Notes under the pieces: generated by a model
Databases searched by the model: none
What the model saw: the letters and a program-made list of their open reading frames with translations, nothing else
What the model was told of the DNA's origin: nothing
Source of the DNA: Dendrolimus kikuchii
Lineage: Eukaryota; Arthropoda; Insecta; Lepidoptera; Lasiocampidae
Length of the DNA stretch: 64,000 bases
Direction: 5' to 3'
Assembly (NCBI GenBank): GCA_019925095.2
Contig: CM034408.1
Coordinates: 930,001-994,000, forward strand
Translations under genes and position numbers: made by a program
Shown: piece after piece, positions 39,506-51,523 of the stretch
Numbering within the stretch: position 1 is the stretch's first letter
Layout of the letters: the number at the start of each line of letters is the position of its first letter

Positions 39506-39801
39506 CGAACGATTTCAACCGGTTTTTGCCGCACACCTTCAAAGCGCAGCCATGTGGTACAGCAAGTTTCCAGTCGCACACAAACACACGTTGAAAGAGA
39601 TAGAATGATACTTCCAGTTCTCGCTGTATAAACCGGTTTAAATGTCACTCTTTTTAGGGTTTAGACTCCGACCGACATATTGACTAAAACCGGTTATAAC
39701 CTGTGCCAATTCTTGTGGTTATTGTATGACATGGTTTTATGGATTGGTTATTATATGTTAGTGTGGCAATAAAAGTAGATTTAAGTAATAATTATCTTGA
39801 A
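39506..39801. other. Non-repetitive stretch with AACCGGTT sites
   Basis: AACCGGTT at 39517, 39631 and 39688, besides the two in the family Q target duplication. No gene. Confidence 0.5.
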
Positions 39802-40037
39802 TAGTCATGGCAGTCGCGTCCAAAAGGTCGCGGTTTCGATCCTGGCCGAAACACGTGCACTTCTTAGTCAGTTTTCTGATCTAATACTCATATTGTTACA
39901 ATTACCACGTGCTAACAACGGTGAATAAAGAGATGTGAGAAAAGAGATACCAAACCGCCTTGGAAAAGCGTGGTGGGCATACTGTCTGTTCCCCCTATAA
40001 TGGGAGGCCCGAGCCCAGCTGTGGGACATTTATGGGA
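39802..40037 (+). mobile_element. tRNA-headed SINE, family L, copy 3 (head truncated)
   Basis: B box CGGTTTCGATCCTGG is present and the A box is degraded. Tail GGGAGGCCCGAGCCCAGCTG. Confidence 0.7.
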
Positions 40038-40380
40038 TGATATTGTATTATATATATCTTGAGTAAATCGCCAGGAGGAAAGGACCAATCATTGTAGTTT
40101 GGGACAATTAAATAACACTTGTATTTTTTGCGAAAATTACTACGGGACCCTGACAACTGTATACTTTGTAATATGTAACAGAGATATTTCTATCGATAAC
40201 CAAAATTAATTTGTGCGTTAGTAACAAGAACGTCATCTAAAACAACAACGCCATGATTGATGGTGTTTAAACGAATCGAAAAGCTCACAGAGACGATCCT
40301 ACATGGGTCTAAAGATATTTTCATTTAGATAGTTACATAGTTGTAAATTTTAGTGTTATTACTACATCAGGGATAATATT
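40038..40380. other. Unassigned spacer
   Basis: No match, no gene. Confidence 0.4.
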
Positions 40381-40695
40381 ACATACATATATACATAACT
40401 TCACGCCAGTTCCCTTGCGGGGTAGGCACGAACAACAGAGCGCCATTCAGGCTTATTCTTACACACCTCACTCGCTTCTTTGACATTCATAACTCTTGTC
40501 ATGCACGCTCGTCTGTTCTTAAGGCTCCTGACATCACCTTCTGCTAGTACACGATCAATTTGATCATGGAAGGTATGTGGCCTTCCACGACTTCTGCATC
40601 CATCCACTTTTGCATTGTCATTCTTTCATCATGCATTCTTTCCACATGCCCGAAACACCGGAGCATTCCTTTCCTTACCTCCACCGCGACACTCT
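40381..40695 (-). mobile_element. RTE-type LINE 3' end, family D, copy 9
   Basis: Minus strand from RVSRWR and GKECSGVSGMWKECM to YPARELA-stop. A 2-bp deletion breaks GRPRHTF into GRP-HTF. Confidence 0.75.
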
Positions 40696-41169
40696 CGGGA
40701 TAATATTAGTGTTAATAACCGGTTCACGCAAGTGTGGCGTTGGGTTTAATGCATTATTTATGACGCGACACTTTTATTAATTATTAATGATGATAAACAT
40801 TGATAGATGACGTATGTATATATAGAAAGAAAGAAAGAAAAATTATTTATTTAGGGCAAGATACAAAAAGTCTTACATGATGATATATCTAACTATTAAA
40901 TGTGGTGTCCTAAAAAGGCTCTTGTAATTTAATAATGTATACAACGTAATATATACTTATGTAATTAATAATTAACAGCGTTATTTTTAACGCTTAACAC
41001 TAAGTACGTATATAAGTGTCTCATCCCAGATGGAGCAAGGACATAAGAAAGATATATACGCTTAAAAATGAGTCAATAATGTATATATATAATAAATGTA
41101 AAGGGGTTTAAGTTTGTATAATGAATTTAAAAGTGAGAAATGATTTTGAGTGATTTAGCTAACATATAA
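40696..41169. other. Unassigned spacer
   Basis: One AACCGGTT at 40717 and a (GAAA)n run at 40825-40845. No gene. Confidence 0.4.
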
Positions 41170-41988
41170 TAAAAATTTTAACAGTTTTAAGCGCGGTAAT
41201 TTATTTGATTTTAGTTTTTCCGACGTTTCGGCCACTTTTCAATGGCCATAATCACGGAAGACAAAGATGTCGAGTATTGTTAAAGTATTATTTAGCCTAC
41301 CGCAAACTTGTTAATTTTAATTATTTAGTTTTAATTTTGTTTATGGTTATTATTTACTCTATGGGAGCCTAATCTAATTTACTACCGCTTCGCAACATGT
41401 TATGGCTTGAAGAGAAGAAGCGGCGCAAGAAACTCTTCAGCAAACATGCCTAGCTCTAATAATTTTATATAATATTAAAATGGATGGAAGGAAAAATAAA
41501 AGAAATTATCAGTCAAGTTGGTTTGTGTTCCGTTGTACGCAGAAAGAGCTCACAATGTCTTGAGGTCTGGCAGGTGATTTTTGCTGGGTTTCGGTCTTAA
41601 TAGTTTTGATGATTGGATCCCAAACAGGTGGTACTTGCCAACCATCTTCTCTATTGAAATGTGGGTGTTTTTTGATTTCAATATCACGCATCATTCTAGA
41701 TATGAAACGATTCTCTTTCACGAGGATTTGTGGGTTATCGAATCTGATGTAGTGGTTGGGTTTATCCAGCATGTGCTCACTGATTCCATAAAGTAAATAA
41801 TAACCACAAACAAAATTAAAACTAAATAAATAAAAACAAGAAGTTGGCCGTAGGCTAAATAAAACTTTAACAATACTCGTTGACACTTGACACATTTTGT
41901 CTTCCGTGATCACGGCCACTGAAAACTGGCCGAAACGTCGGAAATACCAAAATCAAATAATATATAAAACCGTTAAAACGTAGTTTTA
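41170..41988. mobile_element. Second inverted pair of Penelope-like 3' ends
   Basis: The left copy (41170-about 41795, minus strand) carries coding sequence and 3' UTR. The right copy (about 41796-41988, plus strand) is a short 3' end. They meet with no spacer. The left copy's stem GGCCATT/AGTGGCC keeps pairing through a G-U. Confidence 0.7.
41509..41790 (-). pseudogene. Penelope-like C-terminus, copy 2
   Basis: Minus strand SEHMLDKPNHYIRFDNPQIL, VKENRFISRMMRDIEIKKHP, HFNREDGWQVPPVWDPIIKT to NTNQLD-stop. One codon of EAIEI is lost (DIEI) relative to 22972-23262. The apparent N-terminal extension of the ORF up to 41919 is antisense to the right-hand copy. Confidence 0.7.
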
Positions 41989-41995
41989 TTATGTA

Positions 41996-42226
41996 CTAGC
42001 TGTCTGCGTGGAATTTGTTTTCTAAGCCCCCCCGATTTTGAAACCTTTTTCACTGCTGCTCCGCTCCTATTGGTCTTAGCGTGATGATACATACCCTATA
42101 GCCTTCCTCGATAAATGGGCTATCCAACACTGAAAGAATTTTTCAAATCAGACCAGCAGTTCCTGAGATTAGAGCGTTTAAACAAACAAACGAACAAACT
42201 CTGCAGCTTTATAATATTAGTATAGA
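41996..42226 (-). mobile_element. Non-autonomous Helitron, family F, complete
   Basis: A | CTAGCTGTCTGCGTGG ... AATATTAGTATAGA | T on the plus strand, 231 bp, starting seven bases after the Penelope pair. Confidence 0.8.
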
Positions 42227-42726
42227 TACAAGTCGGGAAAACTTAAAAAAATATTAAACTAATATATACTCAACTAAGTTAAAACCTTGCAATAGAGAAT
42301 TATAGCTCTTTAGTTTCTAGCCGCCTATTGGTAACCGCAGTAGTGAGTATCACCACACAAAAACAACAGATGTGTAAGCCTGAATATGGGGGTTGTTTTG
42401 AATATATTAATATTCATGGCGGTACAGGCGGCTCGGTTCTTGTGACAAGGCGCTTATTAATCGAGTTAAACCTCGCCGGGATGAAAGATCGTACGTACAT
42501 TTCCCACGTTATGAACTTTCATTGATCTTAAAATATAATAAATAATTAACAAGACTGTGTATTACGAAGTTCTGCGCATGTTAATTGATATAATTATGTA
42601 GTCTATGTCTGAAATAGATTGAAGAAAACTCAGAGAACATTATACTCCTTTAAGACTAAAGATTTCAACCTCATTAAGTGGTACTGAGTTGAGTGAAAGA
42701 TGTCTTTTAAAGTAATAAATATATTT
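42227..42726. other. Unassigned spacer
   Basis: A 65-codon ORF (42328-42525, +) has no recognisable product. No repeat match. Confidence 0.35.
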
Positions 42727-42853
42727 TGACATAGATTAAATATGTTTACAGAAGGTAACTGAGTTAAATTAGTATTCTACTTTTCTCCTTCTACTAACGA
42801 TCCTTATTTTTTCCCTCATTTACGTATAACATTAATCTATGTCCAATTGATAC
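42727..42853. repeat. 127-bp segment shared with 62084-62214
   Basis: ACATAGATTAAATATGTTTA ... CATTAATCTATGTCCAATTG is the reverse complement of 62088-62214, with one mismatch that I can see. Its ends are mutually inverted (ACATAGATTAA / TTAATCTATGT). In both places a family G LTR adjoins it. Confidence 0.75.
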
Positions 42854-43332
42854 TGTTACGAGTTTAGTGGGACTCGAATTAAAATGCCGTTAGAATGACT
42901 ATAGAGTTTATCAGAACTATACAAACACGTATAACACAGGTACAAATGTAACCGAACACAACAAGTCCAAACGTAATTCAGAAGGTCGTAATTCAATAGA
43001 ACGCGCAAAGTCCGCTACTCGCTTCGCTCGTGGTTATCGGTCGACTGCTCCCCCCTCCATCAGGTCATCGTTTTATACTCCGCAACTGCTATGTCCCCGT
43101 ATCTAAGTCGACTTAATCCGACACACCTGGCTAATGACTGCCATAAAAGATTACAATACAACAATGGGCTGTTTTCTGTTTTCTAATCACAAGTTTTAAA
43201 CACAGAGTAAACAAAAGAAGGTGACCATAAAAGAATTTAAATGTTATTAGTTCAAATGCCGACGGGTAATAAATGTGCCTTGTTTCAGATATGCAGGTGT
43301 ATTTTGTCTTTGTCGGGACCTGAGTTATAACA
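42854..43332 (-). mobile_element. Family G LTR, copy 3
   Basis: TGTTATAACTC to CTCGTAACA in the minus-strand sense. TATA region CGGAGTATAAAACGATGACC. 479 bp. Confidence 0.75.
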
Positions 43333-44357
43333 ATATTGAGTTAGAGGACTTACTCTAAATCAATATGAATAAAGTTAATAATACCACTAATGCCGTTATT
43401 CCGTGGCCAAATGCGTCTTATTTAAAGTCACATTACTGTATATACATATGTTATCTGTCAATAATTAACTACATTAACAATGTCGCAACTCAAATAACGC
43501 ATTAAACCCATCACCATATCTGCGTGAAATGGCCTAATCTTTAACACTAACGCAGATGAAGCCCCACCTTTAAAATCCTTACTTTAATGATCGAATCCTT
43601 AATTTAATAAAGAATAAGAAATTAATTATTATTGGAGGGAACATAGTACTGAAACAACTCTCATAATTGCTTTATTTCAGTCTAGGTACCTTCTTTTTTC
43701 ATTGTATTAATAAATAACCTACAAAAATGCGGCAATCTATGAGTCGGACTAGTGTATCAAGGGTTCCTCAGTAATAACAGTGTGAATAAGAATTATTATT
43801 ATTCAATCTAATTTTAAAAATCAAATTACTGCTAAGGACACTCGAAGGTTTTTGTAAGTTTTCCGCTTGCCTGAGTTGTTAATCAATCTTATTAAACTAA
43901 TATCATTAATCGTCTGTTTGTCCGTGTGTATTCATTTCTATAATGGTTTTTTAAGCGGTTTTCACCATCGGTTCAATAATTTTTCACTGAAGGTTTATAT
44001 GTATAAGTAAACCTAATTAAGTTTTATGTAAGTAAAAGAGACCTATCAGGTTGGCTCTAAGCCTATCTCTAGCACTGCAGCAATAAAAAACACATTTTTC
44101 TTATATCAATATTAGCCTGTATATAACCATATTGATGTAAATTTTGAAATAAGTAGAAATAAAAAAACCGGTTGAAAGTGAGTTACTAATCCGCCGGCGG
44201 CTGCGTCGGTCATCCGGTGCGACGCAACTCGATTGCACTAATATGGTTAACCGGTCGTATCAGACCGATGCACTAATTGCGTTACGCGTAACCGACAGCA
44301 ATTTTATTACTTAATGTAGTTTTACTTTGTAAGATAGTAAACTTTTATTCTTTACAA
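43333..44357. other. Non-repetitive stretch
   Basis: About 1 kb with no repeat match and no supported gene. The right end (44160-44300) is CpG-rich and carries AACCGGTT (44166) and near matches (GGTTAACCGGTCG at 44245). Confidence 0.45.
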
Positions 44358-44636
44358 CATACATACATACATAACTTTACGCCAGTTCCCTTGCGGGGTA
44401 GGCACGAACAACAGAGCGCCATTTAGGCCCATTCTTACACACCTCACTTGCTTCTTTGACATTCATAACTCTTGTCGTGCACACTCGTCTGTTCTTAAGG
44501 CTCCTGACATCACCCTCCGCTAGTACACGATCAATTTGATCATGGAAGGTGTGTCGTGGCCTTCCACGACTTCTGCATCCATCCACTTTTGCATTGTATA
44601 TCTGTTTAGTCATTCTTTCATCATGCATTCTTTACA
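44358..44636 (-). mobile_element. RTE-type LINE 3' end, family D, copy 10
   Basis: Minus strand MHDERMTKQIYNAKVDGCRS to YPARELA-stop and (TATG)n. Intact frame. Confidence 0.8.
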
Positions 44637-45029
44637 ACATATACATAAAGTAAATAATTTACAGTCATTCCGTTCAAAGGCAGGAACAAAAGGTGGCCTT
44701 GTTTATCGCTTTAGAGCGATTGTGTGAAAGGAATAGAAAATGTATGATGGTGGTGTACACATTAAAAGTTGAAAGTTTAACCATTATTATTGAAAAACTA
44801 TACTTGTGTTATGGATAACATATGATAAAAACCAATTAGGCTGATCCCAATAATTATGAAACTAGAGAAAATATTGATAAAATGGTTTCCGCTACAAATA
44901 ATATTTCTTAATACAACTCAAATTAAAAATTAAATGAGTTCTGATCTTTAGTTGTAGCATATTTTTGTATTATTAAATTATTTAATTTTTGCAATATTAT
45001 CTTTTTCAAGACTCATAGTAGACATAGGC
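44637..45029. other. Unassigned spacer
   Basis: AT-rich, no match. Confidence 0.4.
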
Positions 45030-45660
45030 TTTCATGAGTTTATGCCACACATCCTTTCGCTTTCCTTACCTTCCTAGTCCTTACGCAGATAGTTGGCCCA
45101 CCAGGCTGGAGAATATCCTTTACGTTTTCCAAAACGAGATCTTCATTCTACAACTCGTTATTCCATCAAACATCTGTTTTGCGATAAATGTGACCGATCA
45201 ACTGTCACTTCAGCTTACTAATTTTGAGAACTACGTCGGTTACCTTTGTTGTCTTAAGGATATCCGCGTTTCTGATTTTATCTATCAAAGACTCACTCAA
45301 TATAGCCCACTGAGCAACTTCAAATTTATGGATTAATCCTATCATCAGTGTCCACGTGTCGATAGGTTAAGTCTTGACAGGTAACAAGCATTGCTTGAAG
45401 ACCTTTCTCTACAAGTATTGCAGAATGGCTAAAGAAAAACCTGAACCAAGCTTACCAAATGTCACCCATCCCAAATGTCCTCGTAGTGGCTTTCCGTTTT
45501 GAATTATATGTCCAACATAGACAAAGACATATTGTTGCACAACCTCAAAAGAAGTTCAAGAGTCATCGACTCTTTCAAGTCTCTGCACGACGTCTTTGTC
45601 GAACATGATTTTCGTCTTGTCCAAATTCATTCGGTGATGAACTTATCGGAAGAATATATT
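45030..45660 (-). pseudogene. RTE-type reverse transcriptase remnant, C-terminal half
   Basis: Minus strand, several frames: MNLDKTKIMFDKDVVQRL, then YVYVGHIIQNGKPLRGHLG (relatives YVYLGQ), then KIRNADILKTTKVTDVVLKI with SKLK, then LIGHIYRKTD and a PGGPTICVR tail. These blocks, in this order, belong to RTE polymerases after the catalytic motif. The 100-codon plus-strand ORF here (45034-45336) is its antisense shadow. Confidence 0.65.
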
Positions 45661-46220
45661 TAATCTATTTAGCAACTCGGAAATTTTTTCCAAAGACCAA
45701 TTTAATCACATTAAAAAACAATAGTTATAAACTACTATATAAATTCACAAAGTAAACTGTTCACTCCTTTTGCACTATTTGCATATGGTATTAAAACGTT
45801 AGAAATACGAGATGCTGCCATAATTTTCAGTTAAAATTGTCCAGTTTTACATTCAAATTGCGCGAGCACTTGCATTACTGAGCGAACACGTCCAACCGGA
45901 ATAGTACGTGACCAGTCCTCTCCAGTTATAACCGGTAAATACTGGTTGAATCGTTATCAACCGGTTTTATCTTTTTAGAAGCGACGTAACGTATGCTAAT
46001 TTTGTAAATTGTATTCGTACACGGGTAATTAATTATTATTTTAATTATATTAATAAAACCATTTCTATGCTTTGTTTAAAATTTGTAATTATATGTAACT
46101 TTGTCAAAATATAATGTTTCCGTTTAATTATCGAATATAATAGATCTGAAACAATGAAGTATTTAAGAATAATCTTACTCATTAAAGGCAATGTAGTTTA
46201 TTGATATTAAATTAAAATAA
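45661..46220. other. Non-repetitive stretch
   Basis: AACCGGTT at 45959 and half sites (AACCGGTAAATACTGGTT, 45930) lie within 40 bp. No gene. Confidence 0.45.
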
Positions 46221-46234
46221 ATGCATGCATGCAA

Positions 46235-46521
46235 TGATGAAAAAATGCATGATGAAAGAATAACTAAACAGATATACAATGCAAAAGTGGATGGATGCAG
46301 AAGTCGTGGAAGGCCACGACACACCTTCCATGGTCAAATTGATCGTGTACTAGCAGAAGGTGATGTCAGGAGCCTTAAGAACAGACGAGTGTGCATGACA
46401 AGAGTTATGAATGTCAAAGAAGCAAGTGATTTGTGTAAGAATAAGCCTAAATGGCGCTCTGTTGTTCGTGCCTACCCCGCAAGGGAACTGGCGTGAAGTT
46501 ATGTATATATGTATATATGTA
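46235..46521 (+). mobile_element. RTE-type LINE 3' end, family D, copy 11
   Basis: MHDERITKQIYNAKVDGCRS to YPARELA-stop. Frame intact over 86 codons; tail (TATATG)n. Confidence 0.8.
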
Positions 46522-46680
46522 AATTAAAATAACTCAAATACAACATTTTTATTAAGACAATTAGAAATTAAATCAATATTGTACACATTGCAACTATTAT
46601 GTGCAATTTTATTAAATAACTTAAATGAACAGGAAGGTTTTTTAATATATATGACACTTAATAGAATCTAACGAACAATA

Positions 46681-46883
46681 TCTTTATATATATAATTCTT
46701 CTGTACGTGTGTTGACAGTGAACTCCTCCTAAACGGCTGGACCGATTTGAATGAATTTTTTTGTGTGTGTTCAAGTGGATTCGAGGATGGTTTAGATTCA
46801 CAATTGGACCTGGTAGGTGGCGCTGCAATCGGGTTCTTAATTTTATTTCTTCAGGGCAGAACAACGTCTGCCGGGACAGCTAG
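46681..46883 (+). mobile_element. Non-autonomous Helitron, family E, complete
   Basis: A | TCTTTATATATATAATTC ... CAACGTCTGCCGGGACAG CTAG | T, 203 bp; only one internal GGTAGGTGGCGCTG unit. Confidence 0.8.
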
Positions 46884-47693
46884 TATCTCATATTTCCTTT
46901 TTTTTATTTCTATTGTGTACATTATAGATAGAAAGTAAGAAAAAACATTTATTTGGTGTTCACATAGCGAGACATATTGAATACAAAAAAAATGAAATAG
47001 TTATTAAACTAGATATATAGCAAAAAAATAGATAGTACATTAAAAAAAATCGTAATCCTTTTACAGAGCTGAAATTATAAGTTTTTACTGTTTAAAACTT
47101 ATTTGCATGATAAAGTATGCATAGCAATAATTTTACCCCAAATCAAATCCCAAAAGATAATCCTATTTAACTTGTCTAACCGTCTGCCCGGCCACGTTTA
47201 TCCGGATTCCCTGACAAAGTTATCTTGTCCTATCAAATTATTCCGGACGCGAAAACGTCGCGACATATCTGGGCCTGATGAAATTATGTTAATGTCACAC
47301 TAAAGCCCGGTCAAAATTACCGGTTAACACGCTAAGATGTTGTGAAATAACCGGTTATAACTGACGCGGACGGAGGACCGAAACGCGGTTTGAATCAGTA
47401 AATTGACGGATTAATTATGTTATGCCCTCATATTGTTTTGACATTTCAGAGTAAGGTTACCAATTAAGGGAATTGGATTAATTTAATTTTTACCTAACAT
47501 TATTTAATTGTCTTTTTGATTTTTTTGTGCCTTTAAGTAATTATTTTCTCACTGAGTGTTTTATTAGTTGTTTTTCGTTACAATTATCCATTCTAATATG
47601 GATATGTGAAATGATTTCATTAAAATATTAATTGGAAACGATTTATTACTAATTTAAGCATATTTGTATAAACTTTCAATAATGGGAGTTAAC
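46884..47693. other. Non-repetitive stretch
   Basis: AACCGGTT at 47349 and TACCGGTTAA at 47330, in a patch with several CpGs (47180-47400). A 66-codon ORF (47103-47303) is unremarkable. Confidence 0.45.
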
Positions 47694-47697
47694 GTAT

Positions 47698-48219
47698 TGT
47701 TACAACTCAGGTCCCGACAAAAACAAAATCCACCTGCATAATTGAAACAAAGCACATTTATTACCCGTCGGCATTCGAACTAATAACTATTAACATTGAA
47801 AGTATTGTAATTCTTTTATGATCGTCTTCTTTTGTTTACTTATTGGTATACGGCCTATTGTTTTATTGTAATCATTATCCAGGTGTTACGGATTTAAAGT
47901 GCAAGCGGATTCTAGGAAATTCGGTCCACGCTGCCGGGCGGACATATTGCATTGCATTTATGCAGTATAAAGCAATGGCCCGATTGAGGGAGGAGGCAGT
48001 CGAGCGAGAACCACGAGCGAAGCGAGACGTGTGTACTACAATCGGGAATCTAATAAGTGACGGACTGTGCGCGTTTTATTGAATTACGACCTTCTGCATT
48101 ACGTTTGGATTTGTTGTGTTCGGTTATATTTGTACCTGTCTTATACGTGTTTGTATAGTTCTAATAAACTCTATAGTAATTCTAACGGCATTTTAATTCG
48201 AGTCTCGCGACTCGTAACA
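47698..48219 (+). mobile_element. Family G solo LTR, copy 4 (complete)
   Basis: TGTTACAACTCAGGTCCCGA ... CGAGTCTCGCGACTCGTAACA, 522 bp, with a perfect 4-bp duplication GTAT (47694-47697 / 48220-48223). TATA box GCAGTATAAAGC near 47966 and AATAAA near 48163 place the LTR promoter and poly(A) signal. The 79-codon ORF inside is not conserved in other copies. Confidence 0.85.
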
Positions 48220-48359
48220 GTATAATATAATAACTATATGTTTCGGAAAACGGAATAGAGATAAGAAGTTTATGCTAATAAAAATACGTAAAAGTCCTAG
48301 TTTAGTATAATATTAATATTTGTTTTCAATAAAGTTTTAAAATAGTTTTGTCTATTTTA

Positions 48360-48418
48360 TTACATACATACATACATAACTTCACGCCAGTTCCCTTGCG
48401 GGGTAGGCACGAACAACA
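48360..48418 (-). mobile_element. RTE family D tail fragment, copy 12
   Basis: (CATA)n, ACTTCACGCCAGTTCCCTTG, GGGTAGGCACGAACAACA only. Confidence 0.7.
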
Positions 48419-48671
48419 ACAACGGTCTATTTTATTCTACGCATATATATATACTTAGCTATGAGTCCATTAGGATTGTGTCAAATATCTTTACGTCTCA
48501 AAAAAAAGTGTCCGTCTCGGGACCGACAGAAGTGATACTTAAACTAATCTAAGTTGAACTATTTAATATTGAAATTGTTTAACTTGAGTAAAGCTTAGGT
48601 TATTACTTTAATTTTATGTACATTAATATGATAATGTAAGGAAAGGTTATTTATTTATATTTTATTCTTTT
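48419..48671. other. Unassigned spacer
   Basis: No match, no gene. Confidence 0.35.
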
Positions 48672-49231
48672 TTTATTTTATTGCTGGAGTTCAGCAGACA
48701 GGCAGACGGCCCACTCGGTGGAAAGCGGTTACCATCGCCTATGGACATTTGCAACACCAAAGGTGCTACAAATGCGCTGCTGCTCTCTTAAGGGAAACTG
48801 GAACCTGGTCACTAATGCCGGAACACAACTCAAGGTTGTTATGGCGACATACTTTAGACCAGGGGTGGTAGCCATCCAGTCGGGCAAATACCTTACCACC
48901 TTTTTTTTTTATACAGGGTAAATCCGTTTGAGGACCGTAGGCCACGCGAGGGGGAAAGGTCGCGGCCCGTGAGTGGGATTCGCCAGGTCGGGGTGGCACT
49001 AGCACCCCACGTTGAGATGTGAGATGCTATTGCCACGCCGCGGTTAGGGATACCCACTAAAACCCCTGTCCGATCCCAAGCGTCCTTTGTCCGGGCTGTG
49101 GGCTCGCTCGCGCATTCACCACCAGCCCGGACGGATAAATACCCTACCACCTGACTGTGGGTTGTTTTGTCGCCTCTTACGACAGGCCGCCCGGCCGCAG
49201 GAAATTGTATTCTTTCTCCGTTCCTGCACGG
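48672..49231 (-). mobile_element. Family A retroposon, copy 18, split by another retroposon
   Basis: Full length in two parts, 48672-48900 and 49137-49231, with the insert at GCAAATACC. Confidence 0.85.
48901..49136 (-). mobile_element. 236-bp GC-rich retroposon nested in family A
   Basis: Minus strand from ATCCGTCCGGGCTGGTGGTG to CTCAAACGGATTTACCCTGT and A run. A 15-bp duplication, AAATACCTTACCACC / AAATACCCTACCACC, flanks it (48886-48900 / 49137-49151). The last 20 bases of the start resemble the family A start only in ATCCG. ATACCCACTAAAACCCC is shared with 32862-33173. No pol III boxes were seen. Confidence 0.75.
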
Positions 49232-49291
49232 TTCTTAGTTACAATTCTTGAATATGTACATTAGAATTTTGTGTATGTACATTAATTAGTA

Positions 49292-49651
49292 TTGTTATAA
49301 CTTAGCCCCCCAACAAAGAAAAATTCCACGAATCACATTTTATTACATGTCTGCGTTAGAACTAATTGTAATACTTTTATGATCGTCTTCTTTAGTTTAC
49401 TTATTTATTGGCATACGTATCATTGTCCTATTGTACTCGCTCATTAGCATCATTAGCCAGGTGTTACAAGCTATTTCTAGGAAACTGTGGCGGCGTTGCC
49501 GGGCGAACATACATTTGCATTTGTGGAGCATAAAAGGACGGCCTGATAGAGAGAGGAGCTACGATACGGGCGTGACGTGTGTACTACAATCGGGAATCTA
49601 ATAGTGACGGACTTTGCCGCGTTTTATTGAATTACGACCTTCTGCATTACG
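49292..49651 (+). mobile_element. Family G LTR, copy 5 (3' part missing)
   Basis: TGTTATAACTTAGCCCC to CGACCTTCTGCATTACGT. TATA region GAGCATAAAAGGACGG. Lacks the last ~110 bp. Confidence 0.75.
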
Positions 49652-50239
49652 TAACGAAGCGGTTTACGCTGCCATAAGAAGCTATTACTTCAAAAATAAA
49701 TTCGACCCGCATGAATATTATACAAAGCCAGATTAAACATAGTACAATATAAATTCTAACTCTCCGCAGAACCATTACGAACTTTTTTAATATCCCACAT
49801 TCAACCATTGCGTAGTTTTCCTTCACTTCTGTTTGATACACTTTTTTCTAAAGAGACAAACAGTTCTTACTTCGCCGGTGAAAGACTTTATTTATTTAAG
49901 AGTTGTACGTAAAGTATACCTTTTTACGCCGTATTAACGTAAAATATTAAAACTTTCCCCCAAATTTTGTCTCGGGTAAATTTTTTCGTGAATTTTAAAC
50001 TTTAGTTCATAAAGCTCGCAGTACTGACAGATGGCCACCGTGTTTCGAGGATTAAGGGTTGATATTTATCAAGAAAGTCGAGCACGGTACCGGGAGGGAT
50101 GCGAAGAGGTTATTAAATCTAGGTGATTTGGGGCCAGGAGGTATTGTAGAGACCGGTACGAACAATGGATCATTGAGGACTTACTAAGATGAAAGAGGGT
50201 ATAATTTAATAACAATTGCGTCTTGAAATATAGGTATAA
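49652..50239. other. Unassigned spacer
   Basis: No repeat match. A 64-codon minus-strand ORF (49647-49841) is AT-driven. Confidence 0.4.
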
Positions 50240-50282
50240 TAAAATAGTTACAAGATATTTGATATACGTTTATATATTGGTA

Positions 50283-51523
50283 CTAGCCCGCGACTTCGTT
50301 CGCGTGCAATAGTTAAAAAAATCCCCCGATTTTGAAACATTCTTCATTGGTGCTCTGCTCCTATCGGCCTTAGCGTGATGATATGTAGCCTATAGCCTTC
50401 CTCGATAAATGGGCTATCTAACACTGAAAGAATTTTTCAAATCAGATCAGTAGTCCCTGAGATTAGCGCGTTCAAGCAAATAAAACTCTTCAGCTTTATA
50501 TATTAGTATTATTATAACTGGCTCCTGCCCGCAACTTCGTACGCGTGCAATAGTTAAAAAAATCCCCCCGATTTTGAAACATTCTTCATTGGTGCTCTGC
50601 TCCTATCGGTCTTAGTGTGATGATATATAGCCTATAGCCTTCCTCGATAAATGGGCTATATAACACTGAAAGAATTTTTCAAATCAGACCAGTAGTTCCT
50701 GAGATTAGCGCGTTCAAGCAAACAAACTCTTCAGCTTTATATATTAGTATTATTATAACTAGCTCCTGTCCGCAACTTCGTCCGCGTGCAATAGTTAAAA
50801 ATATGTAAGTTAAAAAAGTCCCCCTGATTTTGAAACATTCTTCATTGGTGCTCTGCTCCTATCGGTATTAATGTGATGATATATAGCCTATAGCCTTCCT
50901 CGATAAATGGGCTATATAACACTGAGAGAATTTTTCAAATCAGACCAGTAGTTCCTGAGATTAGCGCGTTCAAGCAAACAAATTCTTCAGCTTTATATAT
51001 TAGTATTATTATAACTAGCTCCTGCCCGCAACTTCGTCCGCGTGCAATAGTTAAAAAATATGTAAGTTAAAAAAGTCCCCCTGATTTTGAAACATTCTTC
51101 ATTGGTGCTCTGCTCCTATCGGTCTTAGTGTGATGATATATAGCCTATAGCCTTCCTCGATAAATGGGCTATGTAACACTGAAAGAATTTTTCAAATCAG
51201 ACAATTAGTTCCTGAGATTAGCGCGTTCAAGCAAACAAACTCTTCAGCTTTATATATTAGTATTATTATAACTAGCTCCTGTCCGCAACTTCGTCCGCGT
51301 GCAGTAGTTAAAAAATATGTAAGTTAAAAAAATCCCCCCGATTTTGAAACATTCTGCATTGCTGCTCCCCTCCTATCGGTCTTAGCGTGATGATATATAG
51401 CCTATAGTCTTCCTCGATAAATGGGCTATCTAACACTGAAAGAATTTTCAAATCAGACCATTAGTTCCTGAGATTAGCGCGTTCAAGCAAACAAACTCTT
51501 GAGCTTTATATATTAGTATAAGA
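50283..51523 (-). mobile_element. Tandem array of five Helitrons (family F)
   Basis: Units start (plus strand) at 50283, 50518, 50759, 51015 and 51272, and are 235-257 bp each. Each starts CTAGC (unit 2 CTGGC) and ends TTTATATATTAGTATTATTA TAA before the next; the last ends AGTATAAGA | T. The whole array sits between A (50282) and T (51524) in the LINE frame. Confidence 0.85.

Noticed and set aside
41791..41919. N-terminal extension of the Penelope-like ORF
   Set aside because: It lies in the right-hand inverted copy and reads its non-coding strand.
42328..42525. 65-codon ORF
   Set aside because: Length expected by chance; no domain and no convincing splice signals.
45034..45336. 100-codon plus-strand ORF
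   Set aside because: The minus strand carries recognisable RTE polymerase blocks, so this ORF is an antisense shadow.
47843..48082. 79-codon ORF inside the complete LTR
   Set aside because: The frame is not kept in the other six copies; it overlaps the LTR promoter region.
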